Source of the DNA: Exaiptasia diaphana
Taxonomy: Eukaryota > Cnidaria > Anthozoa > Actiniaria > Aiptasiidae
Assembly: GCF_001417965.1 (NCBI RefSeq)
Contig: NW_018386106.1
Coordinates: 756,606-820,605 of the forward strand
DNA length: 64,000 nt
Reading direction: 5' to 3'
A program made the translations under genes and the position numbers. Below the pieces are notes generated by a model. It was given only the letters and a program-made list of their open reading frames with translations. It was not told where the DNA came from and did no database searches. Below, piece after piece: positions 34,030-46,408 of the stretch (within the stretch, counting starts at the first letter, position 1; each line of letters opens with the position of its first letter).

Positions 34030-37000
34030 ATCATTACATGGCGATTCGTCAGTGTCAGAATTTCACGATATCCTGAGACTTACACTTGTCGTTAAAGTGG
34101 ATCGGTCTAGACTAACGAAAAGACGTGTGATTGATTCAATAGAACAGCGACATTGACATTGACATTGGCATTGATGCCCCACAATGGAGCTATCAAGACA
34201 TTTCTTGGATAATACATTTTATAAGAGCTTTACATATATGTAGGTTTATTTTTGTTTTTCCTGTTGATTTTATTACAAAGACTTTTTTTCCTTTTAATAT
34301 ACTTTCAAAGCAGACATCTCTACTAATCTACTATATACTGCATTGTCGCCAAAATTTGTAAATATTTATTTAGTAACTGTGGGGGCTTATATACTAGTAA
34401 AAAATATAAATGTATAATGAGAATTGATGTAAAACTGTCCAAAGCCCGTGCGGCACGTGGTAAAAATTGTCAAGTCTGATTGGCTGATCCTGTCATGAAT
34501 CATCATAAGTACAAGAAAAGTATATACAATTGCAACTGACAACAAGTTTGTTTCCCGGGAAACCTAGCTCATTTGCCAGTAAAAAGAGCAATTTAATAGG
34601 TTTTTTTTCATAACAGCTGAAAACGTTGCAGCGCGACTTCAAAGTTTCACCGGTTCTTAAATTTTGCTCTATATTCTGCTGATACCTGTGGAAATCCTAT
34701 GCTGTGTACTGCTATCTATCCTTGAAATTATGTTTGGTGACATGCAACTACAGTTTTATAGTTTCGACGGTTGAATTTTGAAAATAATCTAAAGAATAAT
34801 TAAAACATATAAAAGCTAAACTACGAACAATCTACCGTCATTCAACGGCATACAGCTTTCATTTGGTCAGCAGTTATATTAACATAAGCTCCGCCTCCAT
34901 ATAGCGCAGAAAGAAACAAATTCTACACGAGCTTCACGATGCAAAGATATCTCCTGTAAAGTCATAACCCTAACTATTGACGCACCAAAGGTATAGTTAA
35001 AGTGACTGGCAAAAGCGGTACTTAAGCCAACACATCTTAAAATATGCACATATTCGTCATATTCCCCAGGCGCTTTTATTGTTTCATCCCCCAGACGCCC
35101 GCCACGTAAAAGAAAAACAATTTAAGCTCAAAGAGACACACATGAGAGACTTCGTAACGTATTCACAACACTTTGGAAGGGATTAAACGACATGCTTATT
35201 ACTAACACAGACGTTTGTCGATGTGCTCTTGATCTGGAAGTAGGAACATACTATAGGAAACTAACTGTTTCCTCTCAGATTGTCCTGCATGTGTTATGCT
35301 GAAGGTAGGTCCAATGAATCGATATTAGATTCTACTTATTCTGTATTTGCAAAACCTAGGTAAACTTTCGGCTCACACATACGATGAGAACAGTCTGTCA
35401 TCTTTCTGGATGGGAGATTACGTCATTGCAGTTTTAAAAATGTATCCATTCGAAATTCCTGGTTCAGCTGCATCGAAATAGAGTTCCTGTTTTACACATC
35501 AGTAAAGTAATATGGAAAATATTACTGCTGTGATTATTATGCAAAATTCGCGCCTGATGTAATATTGACAATATCTATTCAGGGGTCGACAATTGTACAT
35601 TATGCAAACAGTTCAGTTGCTATTAGGTGGTGGTTTTCATAACAAGTGTGAAATTTCAATTCCAAACGTCGTTCTCACGCGATTGTTGAGCGCTTTACTA
35701 ACTCATTAGAGCACTTAAACCTAAAGCACGTGATTAGACGAATTAAAACCAGACACTATGAATATTTATGAGATACCACATGGACGGAACAACGGTGTGA
35801 CGGCTCTGTATTGCAAATACAAGTTATTGAACGGCTATAGCAAACTGATACATTACTAAAAATAACTTTCTTGTTAATAATTCGTACCATGAGGTGGAAA
35901 ACTACTGCATAATAATTCGATCAAGGATCTGTTTTAAAACCCTTGATCGGATTCTCAATGTTCAAGATCTTCAAGTAAAGGTCAGTGTTATCATACACTT
36001 GTTTCAAGTTGGATCAAGGGCAAAAGCATTTTGCAGAGCCAGCAATTCTTATAAATAGTATCGGCGAAGATATTATGATCACTACCGTTCTCTGCTTAAT
36101 TATTTCTATATTCTTTAATTTTATTTTTTTCCCGCTTCATTTGGTTTTATCGCAATATTTGTTTATCGATACATTTACTGATATACATCTCATTTTTAGA
36201 ACATTGAGGTTATTATTACTTCATACTAAAATTGGACGCAAAAATCCATCTACTTCCTGTTCAAATTTTGCATCCATAGTATCCCATTGATATAGGTCAG
36301 ACAATCAATCGAAAAAAAAAAGAGAGAAAAAAAAGGAATTAATTTATGTACATTATGACTTGACTGAAATGGCACGAGACGGACACACATTTGTTGCGTT
36401 GAAGTTTGGCTGATTTTGGATAGTAGCAAATCGCGATATTTTTCGATGCAACATTTGAATTTGTCCTCGAGATTAAAAGTTCAAGTTCTTTTGGATTTTT
36501 ATAAAACGCCATTTAATATTTCTCCTCCATTAATTTCTGGATTTCCGTTGACGACATAACCATAGTAGCGTATGTTTTATAGAGGAATGCAGACGATCCA
36601 TTGACTAAACATAGTAAACATCTTGGAAGTGTAAATGTAAGTGTATATTTTACATTAGATCTGTAATACTTTGCATCTTTGCGTATTTGCACTATATGGA
36701 GCATTCTAGGCACGGACAGGTACTGGATATATAACATTGTATATTATTTTTATATTCATTCAGCTATTCGATCATACTCTGACAGCACAATGGCTGTTAT
36801 GTCAACCGAGCAAATTTATGATGTTTTTAATTCTTTAATTTTCTTTTCTTTCATTTCTCAATATCTTTGATTAAGTTGTTCATATGATTTTTGTCGTCCA
36901 TTCGTTTAATTCGATGCGACTTGATTTAAGGAAAGATAGTTACACCCTTTGTAGCCAGTCATGCACTACGATTAGTTCTAGAAACAAAATTGAAAACACC

Positions 37001-40000
37001 AAAGCTGAACAAATACTTCAGTTTGCGCGCTGTTCAAGAGGTTCCACGGATTGAAGTTCCCAGTAAGCAAAAGGCTTTATAGCTTTATCCAAGGTATACT
37101 AGGCATGCAGTGATTGGCTACTACGTACTATAATGTCATTGGTTGAAAATGATTGATGCATGAAATTACACATTGAAAAATACCATCAAATGAAGATCAG
37201 CAGATGACTTAACTCTAAATTAATTTTGTGCAATGAGGAAATTGAATATGATCGTTGCAACCGATAACTTTTCACAAAGTCAGTGAGGTGGTTAAGTCAG
37301 TGAGGTGGATAGATTCAGGTCTAAAGAAAACCTTAATGAACGCACCTTAAATTTTCAGATCTTTTCAGAATGCGTCCTATTCACTGTTTCTTTTATTTAT
37401 ATCAGGTCATAATTTCTAATATTGAACAAACGTTCTGTTGTTCTCTAGTATGAAAACACTAGTTTTTTGCCAAGGTATATAAGGAGAGAGATGATCTACA
37501 GTTAAACTAGCTAGTGCCAGTGAGCTGCATCGGTGTTTCTAATAGTCTTCTAAAGTAGTCAAATGATAGATCGTAAATGTCGTAAATGGACAGAAATCGG
37601 ATAATGATCCTCACCGAAGTATTCCTCTTTTTCAAGTAATAAAATATAAAACGTGATTCAGTTTATTGGCTCGAAGGCTTCACCGTCCATATAACCGCCT
37701 CGATCATCCAAAAATACGCTCATCGATGTTATATCAATTCCCTTGAGGAAACTAGAACAATGCAAACGCGTTTTGGCACACTGGATTCGATCACATGATC
37801 AAATATTCTCATGTGTCTGTTGGAGAAGAGATAGAACTTTGCATTTAACTCGGCACATCTCCTATCTTTGCGACGGCCTTTATAATAGATAGCTTTGTAT
37901 GAGTATGAATAGCTTAACGAGTTACGGGACCGGGGTGAACACCCTAAACACGACCTTATGTATCTCCATTCACCTATTTTAAGCCACCTATTTTAAGGAT
38001 GGGGTGGATTTTCCATTAGTCATTAGTCAATTCCATTAGTAAAATACGATGCATTTTACGCCGACAATGTATTCTTGTGTACATCTTATTTCATCTATTT
38101 ATTTTTCAACCTTTTTTTCCGTTTGTTTATGTGAATGTGTTTTTCATTTCTTTGCTGCTTTCCTTTTTCACCACTTTTCATACCTGCGGGCTCTCTTACT
38201 TTCACTATTGCGGGATATTCGTGACTAGTTGTCTTAGAAAATGCATATTTGACACAATGCCATTGGCTCTTAGATGAGCAGCATTGTGAACTCATGAATA
38301 TTTATTACATAGCTCGCGAACCTTCGTGGTTCAATGTTACAGACTAACAAACAGGATTGAGTTGATTGATGCTCTGACTATTTTTTCATGGAGCGCGGTC
38401 GCGAGAGAGCACGCCTCTTTGCATGAGACTGATAGTTCGGTCAAGACTACAGATTCATCACCATAGAATGTAAGTCATATTTTACACCGATGAATTCTAT
38501 GAAAATATTAGTACAGAGATAAATGTTCAGAAAAAAAAAATGTAAAAACTTTTAGAACAGTGCAACCTTTTTATATTTCAAAGTCAAAGAGAAAAATGTG
38601 ATCATAATCGTTATGCGTTTTGCATGTATGCTATACATATATTCTCTTCAGGACACACAGTAAACCAAGCCAGGCGATCGAGCACATATACTCTGCATGT
38701 CACCAACACCAATTGCTACAATTGTTTTTTTATTGTTTTCAAGTTGCTGTTTCGCTTTTATAATAATTTGAACACGTTTCAAAACATTTCGCCGACTGAA
38801 AAATCAAGACTTTCAAACATGCTAAAAGTGACATCTTGAAGGTTAATATAACACGTTTGAAGTACAGGAAGTTGTTAGTTAAAAACAGGAAAGTACTCCA
38901 CTGTGAGAAAGATATTTTTTGGAGACGGAGACTGGGTTGCACGAGATTTGGAGAGAGTTAAATCGTGTCTAACACTTTGGATTCCTAATTTTGCTTTGGT
39001 TCACTCTGGAATTGAACGAGAATAACTTGAGCTGTAGAACGCAGTGGTCTTTTAAACCAGGTAAACTCAATTGGTAGTATTTTACGTCAAGTTGCACCGG
39101 AGCTCCTTCAAGGTGCTTAATTGTTGCTAACGGCTATTTGTAAAACGGTTTATTAAATCATTTTCTACCGACATCGAATTTATCAGTGGTATTATCATTC
39201 GGTGTTCAAAAGTAAACATTGGAGTCTTCTTCCTTGTTTCGCTGAAAAAAAAAACAACATATTTTGTTTTTCAGACAATATTTAGATAATGTCATTATTC
39301 ACGGTGCTTTAGAATATTTACTAATGATAGCGTTATAATGTTTATAATTTTTCTTAACTATAAGTAATTTGAAAAATAACTAAACATTTTGCTCCAGACT
39401 TCCGTTTAAGCTTATATCATTTTCGCGTTTGTGATTGTTTGGTTAGTCCTCATTACGAGAAATATTGACATGAATTGATTTTTGACGGTATGCTCGAAAT
39501 ATCGTTTTTGGAATTAACTAGTATCAAAAATCTTCATCAATAATCTTTATCAATCTAGTATATTATTTACATATAAATACTTATCTATTGGATAAAAACA
39601 ATTAATCAAGTATCAATTCAGTCGATTACTAACATATATCACTTTTAACCCATATTGACATTAGAGGTTTTTTTTATTTAGAATCATAGCGGAGTAAATT
39701 CAGCTGATTTTGTAGCGTGCATTTGTGTAAATAATGTGAAAACCATGACGTCTGATATGATAAAAACTGAAACCAGACAAGTTGAACAGCTGGCCACATT
39801 GCATTTGATTGGCTCAGCCGTTCAAAAAATCACTAATTAAATGCCATATTTAAGTTAATTATGAACAAAACAAAGTCTTTTTAGATGCAGCTTATGCCTT
39901 CGTTAGGTTTCCACTTTGAGGCTAACGAAAGCATTCATTTGTTTAATTCAAGTGCCATTTCCCTATAAAATGGTCGTAAAAGTTAATGTGCATTCAAAGC

Positions 40001-40560
40001 AATAGTCAGCAGTCTGTCTGGTTGTCAATAAGTACATAACATGTATTTTTTAAGAAAATTCCCTCTGTTCTTCCAACACGTAATGGCGACCATTCGTCTA
40101 GGATACAAAATGTATGATGAAAAATGCAATGACATCAATGACATTGTTGAACATTGCACTTGCAGTAGACCTAGTGTAGGACCTTATCTGTGGATGTCAT
40201 TTAATGAATAGTAGATCGACTTTTCTGTGTTTATATTGTTTAATTTGTACTGTTTTGTACTAATTACTGTAGTGAATCACAGCTGTGTTTCGAGAGTGCT
40301 ACTTCAGTGCTTCAAGGATTTATTGACCGCACTTGAGGAAAAAAGCAGATTATTTAAGCCAGGTTTTCTCTAGAGACGCAACCACTAAAGCGAAGTCGAC
40401 ACAAGCGCAAAAAAAAAAAGACGAAAAAGTTATTCGGAGTGAAAACGAGACTTAAATCAGTCTAGCAACTGGATTGTGATGCTTTGATCTCACCTGCCAT
40501 GTATTTTATTTTTATCTCGCCTTTTGACACTTGCGGACATTGTGTTTTCTTTCGTTCAAG

Positions 40561-40740
40561 GAAAAAGCGCAAAAGGAAGCGCTTGCAATTGCGCGTATAG
40601 TTCGTCTTTTACTACGTAAATACGTTTGTTCTGCTCTTAGTCTTGCGTCTCTTGCAGAAATCAGGCTTAAGCACAGGGCAATCAAACAAACCGAATTCAC
40701 ACGTATGATAGCTCAACAACAAAAAAAGCAGTGGCATTAG
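40561..40740 (+). CDS. Candidate terminal exon of unknown gene
   Basis: After a possible acceptor (ctttcgttcaag) the frame encodes a basic, helical, Ala/Leu/Arg-rich peptide (EKAQKEALAIARIVRLLLRK...) ending AQQQKKQWH and a stop at 40740. The frame has no early ATG, which fits an internal-acceptor terminal exon better than a standalone gene. The codon pattern looks more protein-like than its surroundings. No upstream exon was identified. Confidence 0.25.
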   Translation, partial: EKAQKEALAIARIVRLLLRKYVCSALSLASLAEIRLKHRAIKQTEFTRMIAQQQKKQWH

Positions 40741-42506
40741 AGTCTACCAGCAGTTGTCAAACTAACACTCTATTAATCTGTATGCAACGAATTAACAAAA
40801 CGTTGTCTGGTAAAAAGTGTTTACATCAGATCAACCAAGATACGACCGAAATGGAAGATGGGAATACAAATGATTTACCTTTGTCTGGTTGTCGCTCTGT
40901 CTAGCTGATGGTGTATATGACAGTGTTTCCTGTCGACTCTCGATTATTGTCTGCACTGGCCAAACATGGTCTTTTTAACGAGGAATGCCTAATTTTTGTG
41001 GAAAAAAACAATTCGTATTTCGTAGTATCCAGAAACCTCTTCGGTCTGATCTTAGCTTTGATGGTGCCATCTTGTTGAGCCCAACAGCATTTTTTGATAG
41101 GTGTACATTAATCCGCAAGTCCCTCGTGTTGAAATAAGTAGAATAAGAACACGGTTGACCGCTTTAGCTTAGTTTATTAACCTTCAACTTTTTTAACACT
41201 TGCACTTGAGAATGAACTGAGGCGAATTATAATTTTGATCAACAAGATGATGCAATATCCGGGCTTTGATATTGCCCTTTATCAATAATAGCTAGTTTCG
41301 AGTGCTTTCATTGTATTGTAACTCTTAACGAATTCACTAGCAAAAACCTTGGTTGACTGCTCTTTTAATTGGCCTGTATGTGGCTTCTTCAGAAAATTAT
41401 TGGATCCATCGAAAGTAGTAAATGGGAACTAAGTCATGTATGATAGGCTAGTAATATATCCATTGCGCATGCTCTTAGATGATCTTTGTGTAACCTATCC
41501 CACATGCCTCAGTGCTCATTTAGTGCACTGTGCTCAAATCAAAGACGAAATAAAAAAAACGACTGGAAAGTGCAAATGAATGGATGATTGAACACCGTGA
41601 AGGAGCCTGGGAAGAAACGGGAAACGAACGAGTGTTTAACTGAATATTAATGAATGAGGCCTAAGGACATGTTCACTGATACTTTGTTCACATTCTGCTA
41701 AAGTTGTTTTTAACCACTGAAGAGTGACAACATTCCGTCAGCTCACTTTGGCGTGCAATCACGCAAATAGTGGACGAGTTGAATTTGACAGCTTTGGATA
41801 AAAACACCAGCCTGGTAATATGTACCGAAATACATGGAAATAGGTCAACATGGATTTTGGTAAATTCCACTAACGTAAGTTAAACACATTGAAAGGGGTT
41901 TTAGCCGAGAATGTTCCGCTGAACGCGTTAAAATGCAAGACTATCTTTCACAGCAGTAAACAAGTTTTGTCTGTCGTCAACTCAAAACAACCGATTGTGA
42001 TGCAAAATTTGAACATTGTGACTGCAATCAGAATGTGAAATGACACTTGCTAATCAAATAGGTGCTTTGAAACACCAGCACCACTGTTTTCTAACTAAAA
42101 CACGCTAACACATAGTAGTTTTCACAATAATAAGGGTGACGATCTAAACTTTTGCTGTGGACATTTGATTGATTTCCATCAGACTGTGAAATTAAGTCAG
42201 TTGCTAGTGTGTAAGAATATATCGGGAATTTAGATCTACTAATCGATAATGTTGGCCTATAAACTATTTCCGGCAGAGCTCGGTAAAAACTAGTCATAAA
42301 ACGTCATCTTATGCAAATACTAAGACGATGAAAAACTTTCGTAGTGGAAGCTATAAATTGTATTGAACATTCCGAATTTCTTTGTTTTCTGTTGTCTAAC
42401 GCTACACTGCACTGCGTTATTCAGCACTGTTTTGTTAAAGTGAAGTAGATATACCTGCACTAACGAAACAATAGAGTAGATGAATGGAGGCTATTATGCT
42501 GCGATA

Positions 42507-42610
42507 GTTGCCCTGGGAAACTGGATGTTCCGAAAAACAAATAGTCGCCTAAGAACACACTTTGAGGGCAACTATAAAGTTTTGAGGAACATCCAGTTTC
42601 CAAGGGCAAC
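42507..42610. repeat. Foldback element, 25-bp near-perfect arms
   Basis: GTTGCCCTGGGAAACTGGATGTTCC (split here as GTTGCCCTGGGAAAC + TGGATGTTCC) at 42507-42531 pairs with 42586-42610 with a single mismatch; the spacer is 54 bases and includes a further partial copy 'agggcaac'. Non-coding. Confidence 0.85.
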
Positions 42611-45210
42611 GATCACAGTAAACTTCCGGAGATTTTAACTGCTCTATATGGTTTTTTATGATTCAACAACAAAATTTTCTGAAATGGCGGGCTATTTGTG
42701 CACCGACGGTAACCCTCCGGGGCAGGCACAGTCGCGTCACGTGGTGACTGTCTGCCAATAAGAGCGGAGAAAAATTTGAAATCGAATGATACGTTAGTAG
42801 GCTTTAATTGAGTTGTATTCAGTCATGTCTATTCTACTCTCACACTTTAATAGTGAAATTTTGTTTAAACGGGTTTAACGACTTCATTCTAGTACTAGTT
42901 TCACGCTTTAAGTGTTGGGCCTCTAGTAACAATGAGCTAGGGTCATTGCATTTAACCTGCGAAACACTCAATAAATGCCTACCACGTAATACGTTAAAAT
43001 AATAAGCAATCAGAATACTCGGTCTACCTGCTAGGTGAGAACGGACACAAAATGGCTGCTAAATTATGCTAATTCCTGTATTTTTCATCGTCTTTTCCAT
43101 AAACGTTTAGTGGTAATTAGTAAAAATGTTTCACGGGTTTTCTGCGACCGCTCTGAATATCAGGAGATTCGCAATTTTTTCTGATTCGAAGAACTGGAAG
43201 AACTCATGAATATATATAATCTGTTTCAAATACAATATTCTTAACTTAGCCAAGACTTGTCAGACCGTTTTCATAGAAAATGTCTGAAACCGCTGTTTTC
43301 GCGCGTCACATATCACATGTATGCTATAATAATAAAAGAAGCGAAATTACTTTACGATTGCATCAGATTACGATCAATCAAACTAAACAATGATAGAAAA
43401 ATCTGAAAAAATGATCATTTAACGTTTTTTAATGATTTTAATTAAAACACCTGTACGGTGCAAAAAAAAAAAAGGTTTTGATTAAACTTTTTAAACTATA
43501 CCAGATTATCCGCTGTCTCTTTCCCAGAAGAACTTGACCAAGTTAAGGAAAAAGCAGTTGTGTTCATTGCTGGTGCGATATCCTTACAGACAACTGCTCT
43601 TGCCCTCAACCTAATGTCTACCCACTCTACAAAGTCATCATCAATGAATGCCAACCTTGTGCCATGAACTTAAATACGACTTGTGTTCCCATTGTCATTG
43701 GCTGCGCATTCCGGTCATGTATTTGACGTAGAGCATTTTCATTGGGTAACGTGTTTACTTAAGAGTCAAAATTACAGGTAAGAAACAAGGGGATTACTTT
43801 TGATGACCAGTCGACCATGTATCACACAAACACGATGATTTTATAAGCTAGTTCTTTTTAAATAAATAGAATCTAAGGAATTAGAGAGACTTAGACCTGT
43901 GGACCCTGAGGCATTGATGTTTCTAGAGGATTTATTTTAAGTTAAAAAGGAGATGTTTTCTGGTGAAGTGACGTAAGATTAGTGATTGCAATGGTATCGT
44001 GAATCTGCTTGAAGAGGTAAAACAACAATAATAATATCATAACTGCGTAATATTGAATATTGCATCAACACTTTTAATATAAAGAGGTAATTTTCCTTGA
44101 AAGAGGCAGCAGTTTAATCGAATTACTATAGAAAACGACTTTTCAGCAAATTAAAAAGAATTGACAAAAAATAGCTTTACATTAATTTACTTTTTATTCA
44201 AACTTTATAGTGAAAAAAAGTTCTTGATTTAAATATTCAATTTGAACAGACGTATTCAATTCATTGTATGTGAGTATTTTTTAATGGCTGCCTTTTGTGT
44301 TAATTTGAGCGTGGGTTTTAAGTAATGGTCCGAGTAAGAAGCAGGCAAGCAAACGGCAATGGAATGCATGAAGGTGCTAATTTTGTATTGTATAATCCAT
44401 CCATCTCATTGGTTAAAACATTAAAATCGGACATAATTTCAAAAGTAAGCGCATTTTTTAATATTTTATTCAATATCTGATTCTAACTTCATAAAAGCTT
44501 TCCTTAGCTTTAATATTAATAGCAATTCTATGTGGGGAACATAGCAAATTAGAAGCATCTTTTGGCTATTGTTTTGAGTGCTTATGATTGGACAAGATCT
44601 TTTAATACAAAAGAAACTTTGTTTCAAAACAGAGTTTATCCACATTTTATTTTAAAAATGTGNTANNCNNAGGTTGATATATAATCAGTGTGAAAACCAA
44701 GACATTCGTACATGGGGAACTTGCTATGCCGCAGAACAATAGAGAGCTCCCTAGTTCTTTAGCGCATTGTTACTTAATATCCAAGGGGGCAGGTTTCAAA
44801 GTATTCATTTTTGAGACAATACCTAACGATATTAGTTATTAACACTGATTTTGTGCCACTGCAATTTTTACACCGTTTTTATTCAGGAATACCGCAGCTT
44901 GTATAACGTCATAAAAACTACATATAGAGTACTCCTTGATTATTCTCAGAAAGAAAATGCTCAATGATAATAATTGTAACTTCTTTTACAGTACTTAAAA
45001 CAGAATTTTCTCCATTTAATGAACTGAGAAATTTGTTTAAGTGTTAACTGAAATTCCGGTCCGTGATATCTCATGTAAAGCAGCGCTTTTAAAAAAGTAT
45101 ACACCCGATTTCTTGTCGTTTCTAAGATTTTCCTTAGGATAATTTTTTGTATGCAACACGATTTGCAAAGGTACAATCCCAGTCGATGGTTTTAAAATCA
45201 GTTCTCAAGA

Positions 45211-45309
45211 GCCATCTTGAAAGGTAGCCGTGTTTTCTCGACGAACCGAAACAGCATTTTAACTTGCAGATAGCACATTATCACAGGTAGGGTTACTTTT
45301 CAAGATGGC
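45211..45309. repeat. Short element with imperfect terminal inverted repeats
   Basis: GCCATCTTGAAAGGTAGCC at the left matches the complement of the right end (GCCATCTTGAAAAGTAACC) with few differences; total length is about 100 bases. The 'caagatggc' end resembles the inner part of the repeat pair at 11510 and 33575. Confidence 0.5.
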
Positions 45310-46408
45310 GGGGAGCTTTATAACGTAGCATCAATTAAAATAGGGATCAACACAAGCCGATTACTTTTTTGTAACATTTCAAAACTCAAAATATATTCAA
45401 GAAAGCAGCAGATGAGAGAAAAGGCTGACATATTTTCATGCAATAAAAATGGCGATCGTGATGCCATCCTAACGCAAGTCAAGCATGCGTGGAGGTTGAT
45501 TTCTATAGCTATCCTTGGGTGTTTGTCAACATCATTAATTACGAACTAAGTTTATTCAAGGTCTCTCTGTATGATACAGATATGCCGTGGGAAATATACA
45601 ATAGTCAGTGGAGTGCTAACCATACAAACGTGAAACAACTCAGTGCTACCTTTTAGCGCTGCTCGTTTTACACAATTTTTTTTATCAATTACAAACTTAC
45701 TGAAACATAAACAACACAAACGAATGATCACAAGGGTATATGGGATCGTTTTCTATTATCTATTATTGTTTGCACTGTTCTGCTTCGATGATATAAATTA
45801 GTTACGTTGTGTCAGATGGTCCAAATAGTTTAATTTCACTAAAAAATGATTCCTGATCCCACAATCATGATCCTAATTCATATATTTTTTTGTATATTGT
45901 AATCACTTTTCTGTGATCCCAATGATACCGACTCCAGGCAGCAGTGATCTATCTGATCCCTTGTCATAATTTTACTAAAATCGTAACATTCTCATGTTAA
46001 GAAACCTTTATCAAATTACTTCATTTTTTTAAACTGATATCCAGTAGTGAAGGTTTTGCACTTCAGTGATCTGGTAATAATCAACGTCTGATGAGCTCAA
46101 TAGGAATTCTATAGCAATAAAAATAAATGACTCATCAAAAACATTTTAACGCATGGGAAATATCAGTCACCATTAGAATGAAGACCAGTGGAGTAAATGT
46201 TGAATTGATGGCAATTATTCTATGGTTTTTCATTCCTGCGAACTGAACCGATGCTCGATCGCCGGCTTTGAACAGTATCTAAGCAGAACAACCAAGGCTC
46301 AACACGTCATCATTTTGATTAAGCACACCAGACGAAATGCATGATTTCCCATAAATCTTATTTATGTGCGTTTTTTTCCGTGTCATTTCAGTTATGTAAA
46401 GAGTGGTG

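Larger units (their letters stand above)
30975..46391. other. Intergenic region, right part
   Basis: About 15 kb of AT-rich DNA in which I find no supportable gene. It contains foldback elements (32944-33007, 42507-42610, 45211-45309), repeat copy 2 (33575-33735), a hexanucleotide satellite (33806-34029), and one candidate terminal exon (40561-40740). The stretches 34200-40500 and 43000-45200 show nothing recognisable. Ambiguous bases occur at 44663-44670. Confidence 0.4.

Noticed and set aside
33771-34156. Poly-Asn, poly-Leu and Val/Ile-rich open frames over 90-119 codons
   Set aside because: They are produced by the TTATTG repeat, which has no stop in any of these frames; no gene is implied.
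38077-38295. Hydrophobic plus-strand frame and basic complement of 66 codons
   Set aside because: T-rich sequence gives Phe-rich chance frames; no further support.
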